Shown here: positions 24,243 to 32,482 of the stretch, piece after piece
Layout of the letters: every line of letters begins with the position of its first letter
Position numbering within the stretch: the stretch's first letter is position 1
Assembly (NCBI RefSeq): GCF_000686945.1
Contig: NZ_JMME01000012.1
Coordinates: 1 to 64,000, forward strand
DNA from: Selenomonas sp. AE3005
GTDB lineage: Bacteria > Bacillota > Negativicutes > Selenomonadales > Selenomonadaceae
Direction of reading: 5' to 3'
Length of the DNA stretch: 64,000 nt
Program-made: the position numbers and the translations under genes
Notes under the pieces: model-generated
What the model saw: only the letters and a program-made list of their open reading frames with translations
What the model was told of the DNA's origin: nothing
Database searches by the model: none

Positions 24243-24434
24243 AACTATCTCCTATCATAAAAATCCGCAGATTGTTTTTGTACAGATTTTATTCTATATA
24301 ATAAGTATTGACACGTCAACTGCAGCAGCTTTAATCTTCCTGTAATACTATGGTGTTATGATGATTTTAGCTATGGCAAAACTTGAATTATTGCGTTATA
24401 ATAAACAATATGTGTCCTGTAATGGAGGGGTTCT

Positions 24435-25592
24435 ATGCGAAGGATATTATTTTTAGCATATATGGCAGCCCTCTGTTTGCTGTTGCCACTTGCTACGGCC
24501 GCAGCGGCGGAGAGTGATTTTGGCGAACGGATAAATGGCATGGCGGAAGTGACGGGGCTGCGCGAGAGCAGTGATGGTGATAAGACACGTATCGTCATAG
24601 ACGCCACCCGGGAAGTCACCTACAAAAAAATGGTACTGTCAAGTCCCGACAGGGTGGTGGTGGATATTGCCAACGCCTGGCTGTCACCTGAGGTGAAAAG
24701 GTCCATCGACATAGACAATACCTTTGTGGGCAAGGTAAAGATTGCCCAGTTTGACCCTAAAACCGTGCGTGTGGTGGTAGAAACCAAGGTGGGGCAAAAC
24801 AATTATCAGGTATTTACCCTGAACAGTGGTTCCGTGCCCGGACGGGTGGTTATGGACTTTGGCAATCTGGAAGATTCTGACGATGTTAAGATTGACTGGT
24901 CAAAAAAGACTACAGAGCCGATAGAACCACAGCCCGAGCAGGAAAAGCCCATGCCCCGGGCTGGCGGCGGCAGTGCCGATGAAGATGTGGATACGGCGAT
25001 TAACGGCATTACCGGTTTAAAAGGCCGGGTAATCGTCATTGACCCCGGTCACGGTGGCAGCGATTCGGGCGCTATCGGCCCCACGGGCGTTATGGAAAAG
25101 AGCATTACGCTCCGCGTCGGCAACGAGCTGCGCCGCCTGCTGACACAGGAAGGGGCGACGGTCTATATGACCAGGTCGACGGATAAAGAGGTCTCGCCCA
25201 AGCGGAGCAAGGCCACAGATATTGAGGAGCTGCAGGCCCGCTGTGATGTGGCCAATCAAAAGAACGCTGATATATTTGTTTCCATTCACATGGATTCCTT
25301 TACCAATGACGCGGCCAAGGGAACTACCGGTTATTATTATTCCCTCGGCAACAAGCGTTCCCGCATTCTGGCTGACAAGATTCGGGCCGGGGTTATTGAC
25401 CAGCTCGGCACGCAGAGCCGCGGTACGCAAAGCTCGAATTTTTATGTAGTAAAACACACGGATATGCCTGCAACTCTTGTGGAACTGGCTTTCATTTCCA
25501 ACAAGAATGAGGAACAGCTGATGAACAGTGAGGACGGTATTAAGAAAGCCGCCCAGGGCATTGCCGATGGTATCGCCGATTATTTCGGCTAA
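24435..25592 (+). CDS. N-acetylmuramoyl-L-alanine amidase with AMIN domain
   Basis: A 385-aa exported zinc amidase that cleaves the MurNAc-peptide bond of peptidoglycan. A signal peptide ends near AAAA-ES (about 25). An AMIN domain (about 37-140), which localises such enzymes to the septum or envelope, and a proline-rich linker follow. The Amidase_3 domain (about 195-385) has the zinc ligands in VIDPGHGGSDSG, MEKSITL and FVSIHMDSF, and the catalytic Glu in LVELAFISN. This is the AmiC-like arrangement. GGAGGGG precedes the start. It has its own promoter (TATAAT near 24392). Confidence 0.94.
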   Translation: MRRILFLAYMAALCLLLPLATAAAAESDFGERINGMAEVTGLRESSDGDKTRIVIDATREVTYKKMVLSSPDRVVVDIANAWLSPEVKRSIDIDNTFVGKVKIAQFDPKTVRVVVETKVGQNNYQVFTLNSGSVPGRVVMDFGNLEDSDDVKIDWSKKTTEPIEPQPEQEKPMPRAGGGSADEDVDTAINGITGLKGRVIVIDPGHGGSDSGAIGPTGVMEKSITLRVGNELRRLLTQEGATVYMTRSTDKEVSPKRSKATDIEELQARCDVANQKNADIFVSIHMDSFTNDAAKGTTGYYYSLGNKRSRILADKIRAGVIDQLGTQSRGTQSSNFYVVKHTDMPATLVELAFISNKNEEQLMNSEDGIKKAAQGIADGIADYFG

Positions 25593-25620
25593 TTTGAAAG
25601 TGAGGATTTAACAGATACCC

Positions 25621-26820
25621 ATGGAAGAACAGAATACCCAGATGACTCAGGCTGAAACACTGGCCCAGATGATGGCCGCAGATATGGAGGAGCGTAAAAA
25701 GGCGCTGTATCGTCATAAGATGCCGGCGCAAAATACGCTTAAGGATATGCTGACGGCTATGACTAAAGCGGAACTTGATGATATCCGCTTTAATCTCAAT
25801 GTTTCCGGTACCAGCTCGCTGAAAAAGGCAGAACTGGTGGAACGCCTGGTGCCGGAAGTGCTGAATTTTGCCCGTCTTTGGCTGCCTTCTATCCTGTTGG
25901 AGGAGTATGAATGTTTCCAGCATTTCCTTATCAACAAGGGGCAGAGCACGGAATTGCGCGATGATGATGTGCGGCTGGATTATTTGCGCGGACTGGGCAT
26001 GATTTCCTGTGCCAAGGACGGCGATAAGCTCGTCTGGTATATGCCTGAGGAAATTCGTGACGAGTTCAAAAAAATCAATTCGCCCACGTTTGAGGCCCTG
26101 GCTACGATGAATACGGAAATAACCCGCCTGGCTGCCGGTGCACTGTTCTTCTATGGCTATATGGATTATGAGGCCCTCTACACTTTGGTGGCCGGTCATT
26201 TGGAACCCAACCAGCGTGAGGATTTGTCCTTTAAGGATTTTGTCGGCGTTATGCTGAATGCCTCCTGCTGGACCAATACCATTGTTGCGCTGCCGCAGGG
26301 TGTTAAGTATTATACCCTCATTGACGAGGACGCGCTGGAACGGGAACAGCTTAAGCACAGCAATCTGGATTTTGCACCGTTTACGTACACGCAGCTTTTT
26401 GAGGCCGGTACGGAGAACCATATTGACGATACCAATGCGTATAAGGCGCTGGCACAGTTCTTTATGACGGCGCATGACTGTGATGTGCTGAAGGCGGCTG
26501 ATATCGTTGGTGAGATTTATATACTGCTGCAGAACGGCGGCAGTATGCAGGAGGCTGCGGAATACTTGGAGCAGCTGGGCATGATGAAGGACGATGCCAA
26601 GGCCCGGGCCGTAGTTCCCCTGCTGATTGCCTTCAACAATGAAACCCATCTGTGGCCGCTTAAAGGTCATACGCCGAGTGAACTGTTTGCCAAAAGCGGT
26701 ATGGGCCAGGTGATTCCCTTCGAGGAAGTGCGCCGCCAGAAGGTAGGCCGCAATGACCCCTGTCCCTGCGGCAGTGGCAAGAAATATAAGAACTGCTGTC
26801 TTTCAAAGGATGAAAACTAA
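25621..26820 (+). CDS. SEC-C metal-binding motif protein of unknown function
   Basis: A 399-aa soluble protein. Its last 25 residues are a SEC-C zinc motif ([16 protein letters not shown]), as at the end of SecA and many nucleic-acid-associated proteins. An early helical segment (about 47-77) with [20 protein letters not shown] resembles a SAP/Rho-N-like helical domain that can bind nucleic acid. The middle (about 80-370) is unrecognised. The stop codon shares one base with the start of the MATE transporter, so the genes are coupled. Confidence 0.78.
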   Translation: MEEQNTQMTQAETLAQMMAADMEERKKALYRHKMPAQNTLKDMLTAMTKAELDDIRFNLNVSGTSSLKKAELVERLVPEVLNFARLWLPSILLEEYECFQHFLINKGQSTELRDDDVRLDYLRGLGMISCAKDGDKLVWYMPEEIRDEFKKINSPTFEALATMNTEITRLAAGALFFYGYMDYEALYTLVAGHLEPNQREDLSFKDFVGVMLNASCWTNTIVALPQGVKYYTLIDEDALEREQLKHSNLDFAPFTYTQLFEAGTENHIDDTNAYKALAQFFMTAHDCDVLKAADIVGEIYILLQNGGSMQEAAEYLEQLGMMKDDAKARAVVPLLIAFNNETHLWPLKGHTPSELFAKSGMGQVIPFEEVRRQKVGRNDPCPCGSGKKYKNCCLSKDEN

Positions 26821-28160
26821 TGAGAGAGGCTCATGGCTATAAGGCAAAAGCACGACAGTTTTTTGTGGTGCTTTTGCCCATCTTTATAACCCAGTTGTCC
26901 CTGATGGCAACCGGGTTTTTTAATACGGTGATGGCCGGTCATATCAGTCAGGAGGACTTGGCAGGTGTGGCCGTGGGGGTTAATCTTTTCATGCCGTTTT
27001 TCGGCAGTTTTCTGGGGATTATCTCCGGGCTGACACCGACGATTTCCCAGTTATATGGGGCGTCCAAACAGGAGAAAATCGGCTTTATTGTCAAGCAGGG
27101 CTTTTACTGGGCTCTGGCCTTGGGCGTGGGCTTTGTAGCGCTCGGGTGGCTGACGGTGCCACAGCTTTTGCCGCTGCTTAATCTGGAGCCGAAGGTGGCG
27201 TATATCACCAGTCATTATCTGATGGCGTTGTCTATCGGCATTATCCCCATATTTATTTCCGCCGTACTCCGCAATTTCATTGACGCGCATGGCTATACCC
27301 GGATTACCATGTGTGTGACCATGTGTACCGTGCCTACCAATATCACCTTGAATTACATATTTATGTACGGCCTGTGCGGTGTGCCGGCTTTTGGCGGCAT
27401 TGGCGCCGGTATCGGTTCGGCGGTAACGCTGACCTTGAACCTGCTGCTCAATATTCTGGTGGTTACCCGTTTAGAGCCGTTCCGCAGTTATCATGTATTC
27501 CGTCATTTGCCGGGGATAAATCTCACTGAATGGAAAAAGCAGCTGGGGGTTGGCCTGCCTATCGGGGCGACGATGTTTTGTGAGCAGAGTATTTTCGGAG
27601 CGGTGGGGCTGTTTATGACAGCTTATGGCACGACGGTTGTGGCCGCACATCAGGCCGCGATGAATTTTACGACCATTGTCTATATGCTGCCCCTGGCCGT
27701 GAGCATGACCTTGACCATACTGGTGGGCTTTGAGGTCGGGGCTAAGCGCCTGAACGACGCCCGGCAGTATATAAAGCTTAGCCGCTATCTGACCTTTGGT
27801 ACGGTGGGGATTTTGGCGCTGGTGCTGGTTCAGTTTCGGGACGAAATCGCCGCCTTTTACACCACGAGCCCCGAGGTGCAGCCTGTTCTGGCCGGGTTCC
27901 TAGCTTATGCGGTATTCATGCAGTTTGCCGACAGTATCAACGCTCCGCTGCAGGGCGCATTGCGTGGCTTTAAGGACGTGCATGTCACCCTGCTGCTGGC
28001 GATTCTTTCCTTTTGGCTTATCGGCCTGCCCTTAGGCTGGGGGCTGGCCCGGTTCACCACCTTGGGGGCTTATGGCTATTGGATTGGACTTATCGCCGGC
28101 GTGCTGATTGGTGCGGTTCTGCTCCAGCTGCGTCTGCTGAAGGTTGAGCAGAAACTATAA
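26820..28160 (+). CDS. MATE-family multidrug/sodium antiporter
   Basis: A 446-aa inner-membrane exporter with twelve predicted helices in two MatE repeats (about 14-175 and 235-400). Family features include the opening QLSLMATGFFNTVMAGHIS, the second-repeat VGLPIGATMFCEQSIFG, and LQGALRGFKD near the C terminus. It expels cationic drugs or metabolites using a sodium or proton gradient. The ATG overlaps the stop of the SEC-C gene, and a LysR regulator follows in the same direction. Confidence 0.94.
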   Translation: MREAHGYKAKARQFFVVLLPIFITQLSLMATGFFNTVMAGHISQEDLAGVAVGVNLFMPFFGSFLGIISGLTPTISQLYGASKQEKIGFIVKQGFYWALALGVGFVALGWLTVPQLLPLLNLEPKVAYITSHYLMALSIGIIPIFISAVLRNFIDAHGYTRITMCVTMCTVPTNITLNYIFMYGLCGVPAFGGIGAGIGSAVTLTLNLLLNILVVTRLEPFRSYHVFRHLPGINLTEWKKQLGVGLPIGATMFCEQSIFGAVGLFMTAYGTTVVAAHQAAMNFTTIVYMLPLAVSMTLTILVGFEVGAKRLNDARQYIKLSRYLTFGTVGILALVLVQFRDEIAAFYTTSPEVQPVLAGFLAYAVFMQFADSINAPLQGALRGFKDVHVTLLLAILSFWLIGLPLGWGLARFTTLGAYGYWIGLIAGVLIGAVLLQLRLLKVEQKL

Positions 28161-28272
28161 TTATGAAATGAAAAATATTGCCCTTTTATAATAAAAAAAG
28201 TATAATATCCTTATATAACCAGTTTCGTTATAGAAAGTATGAAATTTTTGTATAGCAAGAAAGAGGCAGGAT

Positions 28273-29160
28273 ATGGATATTAAGGATATGCGGGCATTTT
28301 ATGCCATTGTCGAGGAGGGCAACATCAGTCATGCAGCACAAAGGCTGGACATTGCCCAGCCTGCCCTGTCACGGCAGATGAAACGCCTGGAAAATTCGCT
28401 GGGGGTGCAGCTTTTTGAACGGGGCAGCCGCCGCATTCGCCTGACTGATGCCGGCCGGGTGATGTATTCCCGGGTGGAACATATTTTAGGCATGGTGGAC
28501 GGCACTGTCCGGGAGATTACGGAAATCGGCTCGGGCGTGGCCGGCTCTATCCGCCTGGGGACGATTACCACTTCCGGGGCCATGCTGCTGCCGGAACTAA
28601 TCTCGGAGTTTCATTCACGCTATCCCCATGTTACCTATCAGATTTGGGAGGCCGAGGGAGCACGCATTCTGGAACTGCTTGACAACCGGGTTATTGAAAT
28701 CGGCATTACCCGTACGCAGGTGGATTCCAAGGTCTACGAGTCCATTGTGCTGCCCAATGAGCCCCTGGTGCTCATTATGAACAAGGAGCAGGAAATCGGC
28801 AGCCAGAAGGATAAGGTAAACCTGTTGGAGTTAAAGGACAAGCCCATCATCATTCCCCTGCGCTGGCAGTCGGTCTTCATCGCTAATTGCCGCAAGCTGG
28901 GCTTTGAACCACATATAATCTGTGTCAGCGACAGTATCGTGCAGGATTTGCTGCTGACCAAGATGGGCGTGGGCATGGCTTTACTGCCGGTGTCCTCCAA
29001 AACGCTGCTTACAGACGGCAACCTCATTTACAAAAAGCTGGTGGAGCCGGAAATGAGTACCCACACGGTTATCGCCTGGCTGAAAAACCGCACCTTATCG
29101 TCTTCCAGTGAGCACCTTATCCGGCTGTTCCGGGAGATGTATTTAGGCGAAAAAGGTTAA
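28273..29160 (+). CDS. LysR-family transcriptional regulator
   Basis: A 295-aa regulator. The N-terminal winged HTH (MRAFYAIVEEGNISHAAQRL, then QPALSRQMKRLENSLGVQLFER, about 5-60) and the C-terminal periplasmic-binding-like effector domain (about 90-290) are complete. Promoter-like TATAAT sequences lie at about 28185-28210. It lies 112 bp after the MATE gene in the same direction rather than divergent, so it need not regulate it. A terminator follows. Confidence 0.93.
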   Translation: MDIKDMRAFYAIVEEGNISHAAQRLDIAQPALSRQMKRLENSLGVQLFERGSRRIRLTDAGRVMYSRVEHILGMVDGTVREITEIGSGVAGSIRLGTITTSGAMLLPELISEFHSRYPHVTYQIWEAEGARILELLDNRVIEIGITRTQVDSKVYESIVLPNEPLVLIMNKEQEIGSQKDKVNLLELKDKPIIIPLRWQSVFIANCRKLGFEPHIICVSDSIVQDLLLTKMGVGMALLPVSSKTLLTDGNLIYKKLVEPEMSTHTVIAWLKNRTLSSSSEHLIRLFREMYLGEKG

Positions 29161-29181
29161 TATTATGTTTTGATTAGAAAT

Positions 29182-29220
29182 GAACGGCAAGACTTTTCAA
29201 ATCTTGCCGTTCGTTATATT
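29182..29220 (+). terminator. Intrinsic terminator of the LysR gene
   Basis: GAACGGCAAGA pairs with TCTTGCCGTTC around a 9-nt loop, with a moderate T-rich tail. Confidence 0.75.
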
Positions 29221-29259
29221 ATATATGTAAGTGCCTAAAAATAGCAGGAGGGATTGTTG

Positions 29260-29952
29260 ATGGCGAACCCGAAAATTTTTATTGTAGAAGATGAACAGCG
29301 CATTGCGCGTTTTTTGCAGATTGAGCTGGAACACGAGGGCTATAATACGGCTACGGAAAGTAATGGCCGCCGCGCTTTGGACCGCATTGTCCAGGGGGAT
29401 TTTCAGCTGGTGCTGCTGGATTTAATGCTGCCGGAAATGGATGGCATTGAAATCTGCCGTCTGGTACGCGAAGTGTCCGATGTGCCCATCATTATGCTGA
29501 CCGCCCGCGATGATGTCGAGGATAAGGTAAAGGGGCTGGATATCGGCGCCGATGACTACATCACCAAGCCGTTTGCCATGCAGGAACTGCTGGCCCGGAT
29601 TCGCCGTGCTCTGCGTCTCCATTACAAGGAGAAAAACGATGACGTAAACGTAGGGGAACGCCTGTCGGTCAAGGACCTGGTCATGTACCCGAGCCTTTAC
29701 GAAGTACGGGTTAAGGGCGAAAATGTCACCCTGACCAAGAAGGAATACGCGCTGCTGGAATACCTCCTGCGGAACAAGCGCAATGTTTTGAGCCGTGAAC
29801 AGATTCTCCAGTCTGTCTGGGGATATGATTATAACGGTGATACTAATGTGGTGGATGTGTATATTCGTTACCTGCGGGCCAAAATCGATGATAAGTTTGA
29901 GGAAAAATACATTCATACGATACGGGGCGTAGGATATGTTGTTAGGGATTAA
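29260..29952 (+). CDS. OmpR/PhoB-family response regulator
   Basis: A 230-aa regulator. The start at ATG 29260 is preferred because of CAGGAGGG. The receiver (about 4-118) has the acidic pair in VEDEQ, the phosphorylated Asp in LVLLDLMLPEMDG, and Lys in TKPFAMQEL. The winged-helix DNA-binding domain (about 135-230) has YALLEYLLRNKRNVLSREQIL and NVVDVYIRYLRAKID. It overlaps its kinase by 17 bp. The signal is unknown. This is the ArlR/CusR-like branch by general appearance. Confidence 0.94.
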   Translation: MANPKIFIVEDEQRIARFLQIELEHEGYNTATESNGRRALDRIVQGDFQLVLLDLMLPEMDGIEICRLVREVSDVPIIMLTARDDVEDKVKGLDIGADDYITKPFAMQELLARIRRALRLHYKEKNDDVNVGERLSVKDLVMYPSLYEVRVKGENVTLTKKEYALLEYLLRNKRNVLSREQILQSVWGYDYNGDTNVVDVYIRYLRAKIDDKFEEKYIHTIRGVGYVVRD

Positions 29953-31381
29953 AGCCTGGCTGCGCCATCCCCGACTCATGTTCAACCGTTTGCGTTATGC
30001 ACAGATTTCTACCAAGATTACCTGCTTTTATGCGGCGGTACTGCTGCTGGTGCTGATTCTCACCAGTACCCTGACGGGCCTGGGCGTCTACTTTTCATTT
30101 TATCATCAGGCCGAGGTGGAGCTGGAAATCAGCATGAACCGCGTACTTGACAGCCTGGAGCAGGGCAGGATTATCGGCAGTGATTTTGGCCGGGATGATA
30201 TGGTACTGCCGGGGGTGGTACTGCGGATTACCGATAATGCCGGCAAAGTGGTTTATGAAAACGACAGCCACTATCCGCCGCTGAGCCGTATTGAAGAACA
30301 TACGGTGAAAAATCCGCCTTTTTGGGCCAATAAGAACATGAGTGTGGTGGAGTTTCGCAATGCTACCCTGTATCATGCCCGGATGGATGTAGAGTACCGC
30401 GGTCAGATTTACAGGATGCATTTCTTTAAGACCATCACGGCGGAACGTCATTTCTTGGAAACCCTGCAAAAGATACTCTTTTTGATGACGATTCTGGGAT
30501 TCTTCCTGGCGTTGATTGCCGGGTTCTTTGTCAGCCGCCGCATTTTGCAGCCCATTCGGGAAATGACCTCTACGGCGCGCAAAATCGAAGTGGAAAAAAT
30601 GGACCGGCGCATTGTCGTGCCACCGGCGCATGATGAGCTCACAGAATTGGCGGAGACCTTCAACCACATGCTGGACAGGCTCGAGGACGGCTTTAAGCAG
30701 CAGCAGCGTTTCGTTTCTGACGCCTCGCACGAATTGCGTACCCCGGTTACGGTTATTCTGGGGTATTCGGATTTGCTGTCCCGCTGGGGGCGTTCTGACC
30801 CGGCTATTCTGGATGAGGGGATAAGCTCTATCCGTTCCGAGGCGGAAAACATGCAGCAGCTGATTGAAAAATTGCTGTTCCTGGCCAGAGCTGACCAAAA
30901 ACGTCAGGTGCTGCACAAGGAAAGCATTGAACTCAGCGAGCTTATTGCCGATGTTATGAAGAAGATGGAACTGGTGACCAAAGACCATCATGTGGAATTG
31001 CTGGCTAACGATGACGGCATGATTTACGGTGACGTGGTGACCATGCGGCAGATGCTCAGAATTTTTCTGGATAACAGCACTAAATACACGCCTAAGGGCG
31101 GACATATTACCGTATCCTCCCGGCGGGTGGCGGATGGCAAATTCATGCAGGTTGACCTGTCAGATGATGGCCTCGGGATTGCACCGGAAAACCAGCAAAA
31201 GGTTTTTGAACGCTTTTATCGGGTGGATTCTTCCCGTACCAAAGCCGAAGGCGGTGTCAGTGGTACAGGCTTGGGCCTGTCCATTGCCAGCTGGATTGCC
31301 GAGCAGCATGATATAAAAATTTCCATGACCAGTGCCTTGGGCAAAGGAACAACCATACATTTACAGATTCCTGTCATATAA
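29936..31381 (+). CDS. Membrane sensor histidine kinase
   Basis: A 481-aa kinase. TM1 (about 28-54), an extracytoplasmic sensor loop of about 125 residues and TM2 (about 180-203) are followed by HAMP (about 204-255). The HisKA domain carries the phosphorylated His in SDASHELRTPVTV. The HATPase_c domain has the N box (FLDNSTKYT), G1 (LSDDGLGI), the F box, and G2 (GTGLGLSIA). It autophosphorylates and passes the phosphate to the regulator encoded just upstream. The ATG is inside the regulator gene (17-bp overlap), giving coupled expression. Confidence 0.94.
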   Translation: MLLGIKAWLRHPRLMFNRLRYAQISTKITCFYAAVLLLVLILTSTLTGLGVYFSFYHQAEVELEISMNRVLDSLEQGRIIGSDFGRDDMVLPGVVLRITDNAGKVVYENDSHYPPLSRIEEHTVKNPPFWANKNMSVVEFRNATLYHARMDVEYRGQIYRMHFFKTITAERHFLETLQKILFLMTILGFFLALIAGFFVSRRILQPIREMTSTARKIEVEKMDRRIVVPPAHDELTELAETFNHMLDRLEDGFKQQQRFVSDASHELRTPVTVILGYSDLLSRWGRSDPAILDEGISSIRSEAENMQQLIEKLLFLARADQKRQVLHKESIELSELIADVMKKMELVTKDHHVELLANDDGMIYGDVVTMRQMLRIFLDNSTKYTPKGGHITVSSRRVADGKFMQVDLSDDGLGIAPENQQKVFERFYRVDSSRTKAEGGVSGTGLGLSIASWIAEQHDIKISMTSALGKGTTIHLQIPVI

Positions 31382-31423
31382 TCAATTATGGAAAGATAGT
31401 ATAGATATTCATAAGATAGCTAA

Positions 31424-31474
31424 AAGCCTCACAACAGAGTTAGGACAAGCCTTACTCTGTTGTGAGGTTTTTTA
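31424..31474 (+). terminator. Intrinsic terminator of the two-component operon
   Basis: A long stem (AGCCTCACAACAGAGTTAGG with CCTTACTCTGTTGTGAGGTT) is followed by a T run. Confidence 0.9.
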
Positions 31475-31558
31475 GTTGCATTAGGCAAACTCATGTTAAT
31501 TATGGATTTATGCACATGTATCTGCGGATTGTGAATGAACAGTTTCTGTCATAAGGAT

Positions 31559-31600
31559 GGGCGGCGTTGACCAGCCAGATTGACCAGTCAACGCCGCCCC
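31559..31600. repeat. GC-rich hairpin with TGACCAGTCA
   Basis: GGCGGCGTTGAC pairs with GTCAACGCCGCC around a loop of about 16 nt. The 3' arm overlaps the palindrome TGACCAGTCA (31581-31590). There is no long T run, so it is not clearly a terminator. It lies at the start of the accessory insert. Confidence 0.55.
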
Positions 31601-31687
31601 ATTTGCGATTTATAAAATTCCTTTGCAATCAGGGATTCCTCTAAAATGAACTTGTTACTAACATAGTTTTGAATGGAGGAATTGCTT

Positions 31688-31819
31688 ATGAAAAAGAACA
31701 ACAATGGTACTGTATACGGTTACATTCGTGTATCTACTGTCTCACAGAGGGATGACCTCACGGCAAAACTCATCTCCAATCTGGTCATTCAAGTCGTATC
31801 TTTTTGTAGGCAAAAATAA
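31688..31819 (+). pseudogene. Truncated serine recombinase (resolvase/invertase), N-terminal fragment
   Basis: A 43-codon frame whose first 23 residues match the start of serine recombinases: YGYIRVSTVSQRDD includes the catalytic-serine motif R-V-S-T. GGAGGAATT precedes the ATG. After RDD the resemblance ends and the frame runs into unrelated sequence and a stop, so about 75-90% of a normal resolvase is missing. A minus-strand open frame (31742-31930) begins at the same junction with KKRGRPRVY. It may be the edge of a second element. This is debris of a mobile element. Confidence 0.75.
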
Positions 31820-32340
31820 AAGAGTCTCACAGGTCACCATCCCGAAGACTCTCCTACCGGTGTAAACTCGTGGTCTACCCCTCTTTTTCGTTTGTAGGTT
31901 AATTATACCATTTCCGTTATATACTAGCAAGAAATTTTACGCAAAAATTCTAAGGATGGCAAACCTTGCAGGCCACATACCCGTCATTAACTGCTGCCTC
32001 CCGGGAACTATATGGAATGAAATTATCCGGGTGCTTGATGGTGCGGCGGGTAATGTAAACTCCCCCTTAAATATCCCGATTTCCTACATTTTTATGTATA
32101 GTATGTTCGCGGTTTTTGCGGGAAATCCTCTTTCGTGTCTGTGTTGGCGTGGACGGCCCAGCTGTCCACCCAAGCCAGCGGACACCCGTTGCCTGTAACG
32201 GGCTGTGCGTGGGGGCGGTCTGTATGCGGAGGCGTCAGTCCGCCCCTGCCTGACTTGTTAGCGTCTTATTGATTCGGGATAAGGGTGGGTAACGCCCTTT
32301 CCAAATTAGATGACCGGTCAAGTTGACCAGTCAACCGCCT
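31820..32340. other. Gene-free, hairpin-rich stretch of the accessory insert
   Basis: No credible gene is present. It contains GC-rich hairpins GTGGAC/GTCCAC (32149-32169), CCCGTT/AACGGG (32185-32202) and GGGCGG/CCGCCC (near 32212-32246), then two adjacent TGAC-NN-GTCA palindromes (32311-32320 and 32324-32333). Between 31860 and 31960 is an AT-rich tract with a minus-strand TATAAT. The composition is a patchwork, consistent with insertion remnants. Confidence 0.5.
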
Positions 32341-32352
32341 GCTTACGTTAAT

Positions 32353-32449
32353 TTAACTCGTTTTAACTCATCTTTAACTCGTTTTTAACTCGTGTAGTCG
32401 TTTCGTTTCCATATTTTAACTCGACTAATTGAGTTAAATGAGTTATAAT
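32353..32449 (+). repeat. Array of TTAACTC repeats over the promoter of the AlbA_2 gene
   Basis: Five direct copies of TTAACTC (four within 32353-32392, one at 32416) are followed by two inverted copies (GAGTTAA near 32430 and GAGTTAT near 32440). The last inverted copy overlaps a TATAAT -10 box (about 32444). This is a typical arrangement for cooperative binding of a regulator, plausibly the downstream protein itself. Confidence 0.75.
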
Positions 32450-32482
32450 CTATATTAGATATAGAGAGTTGGAGGTGAGGGC

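Noticed and set aside
31990-32003. ACTGCTGCCTCCCG, identical to a conserved 16S rRNA segment in reverse
   Set aside because: Only 14 nt match and the flanks do not, so it is not an rRNA fragment.
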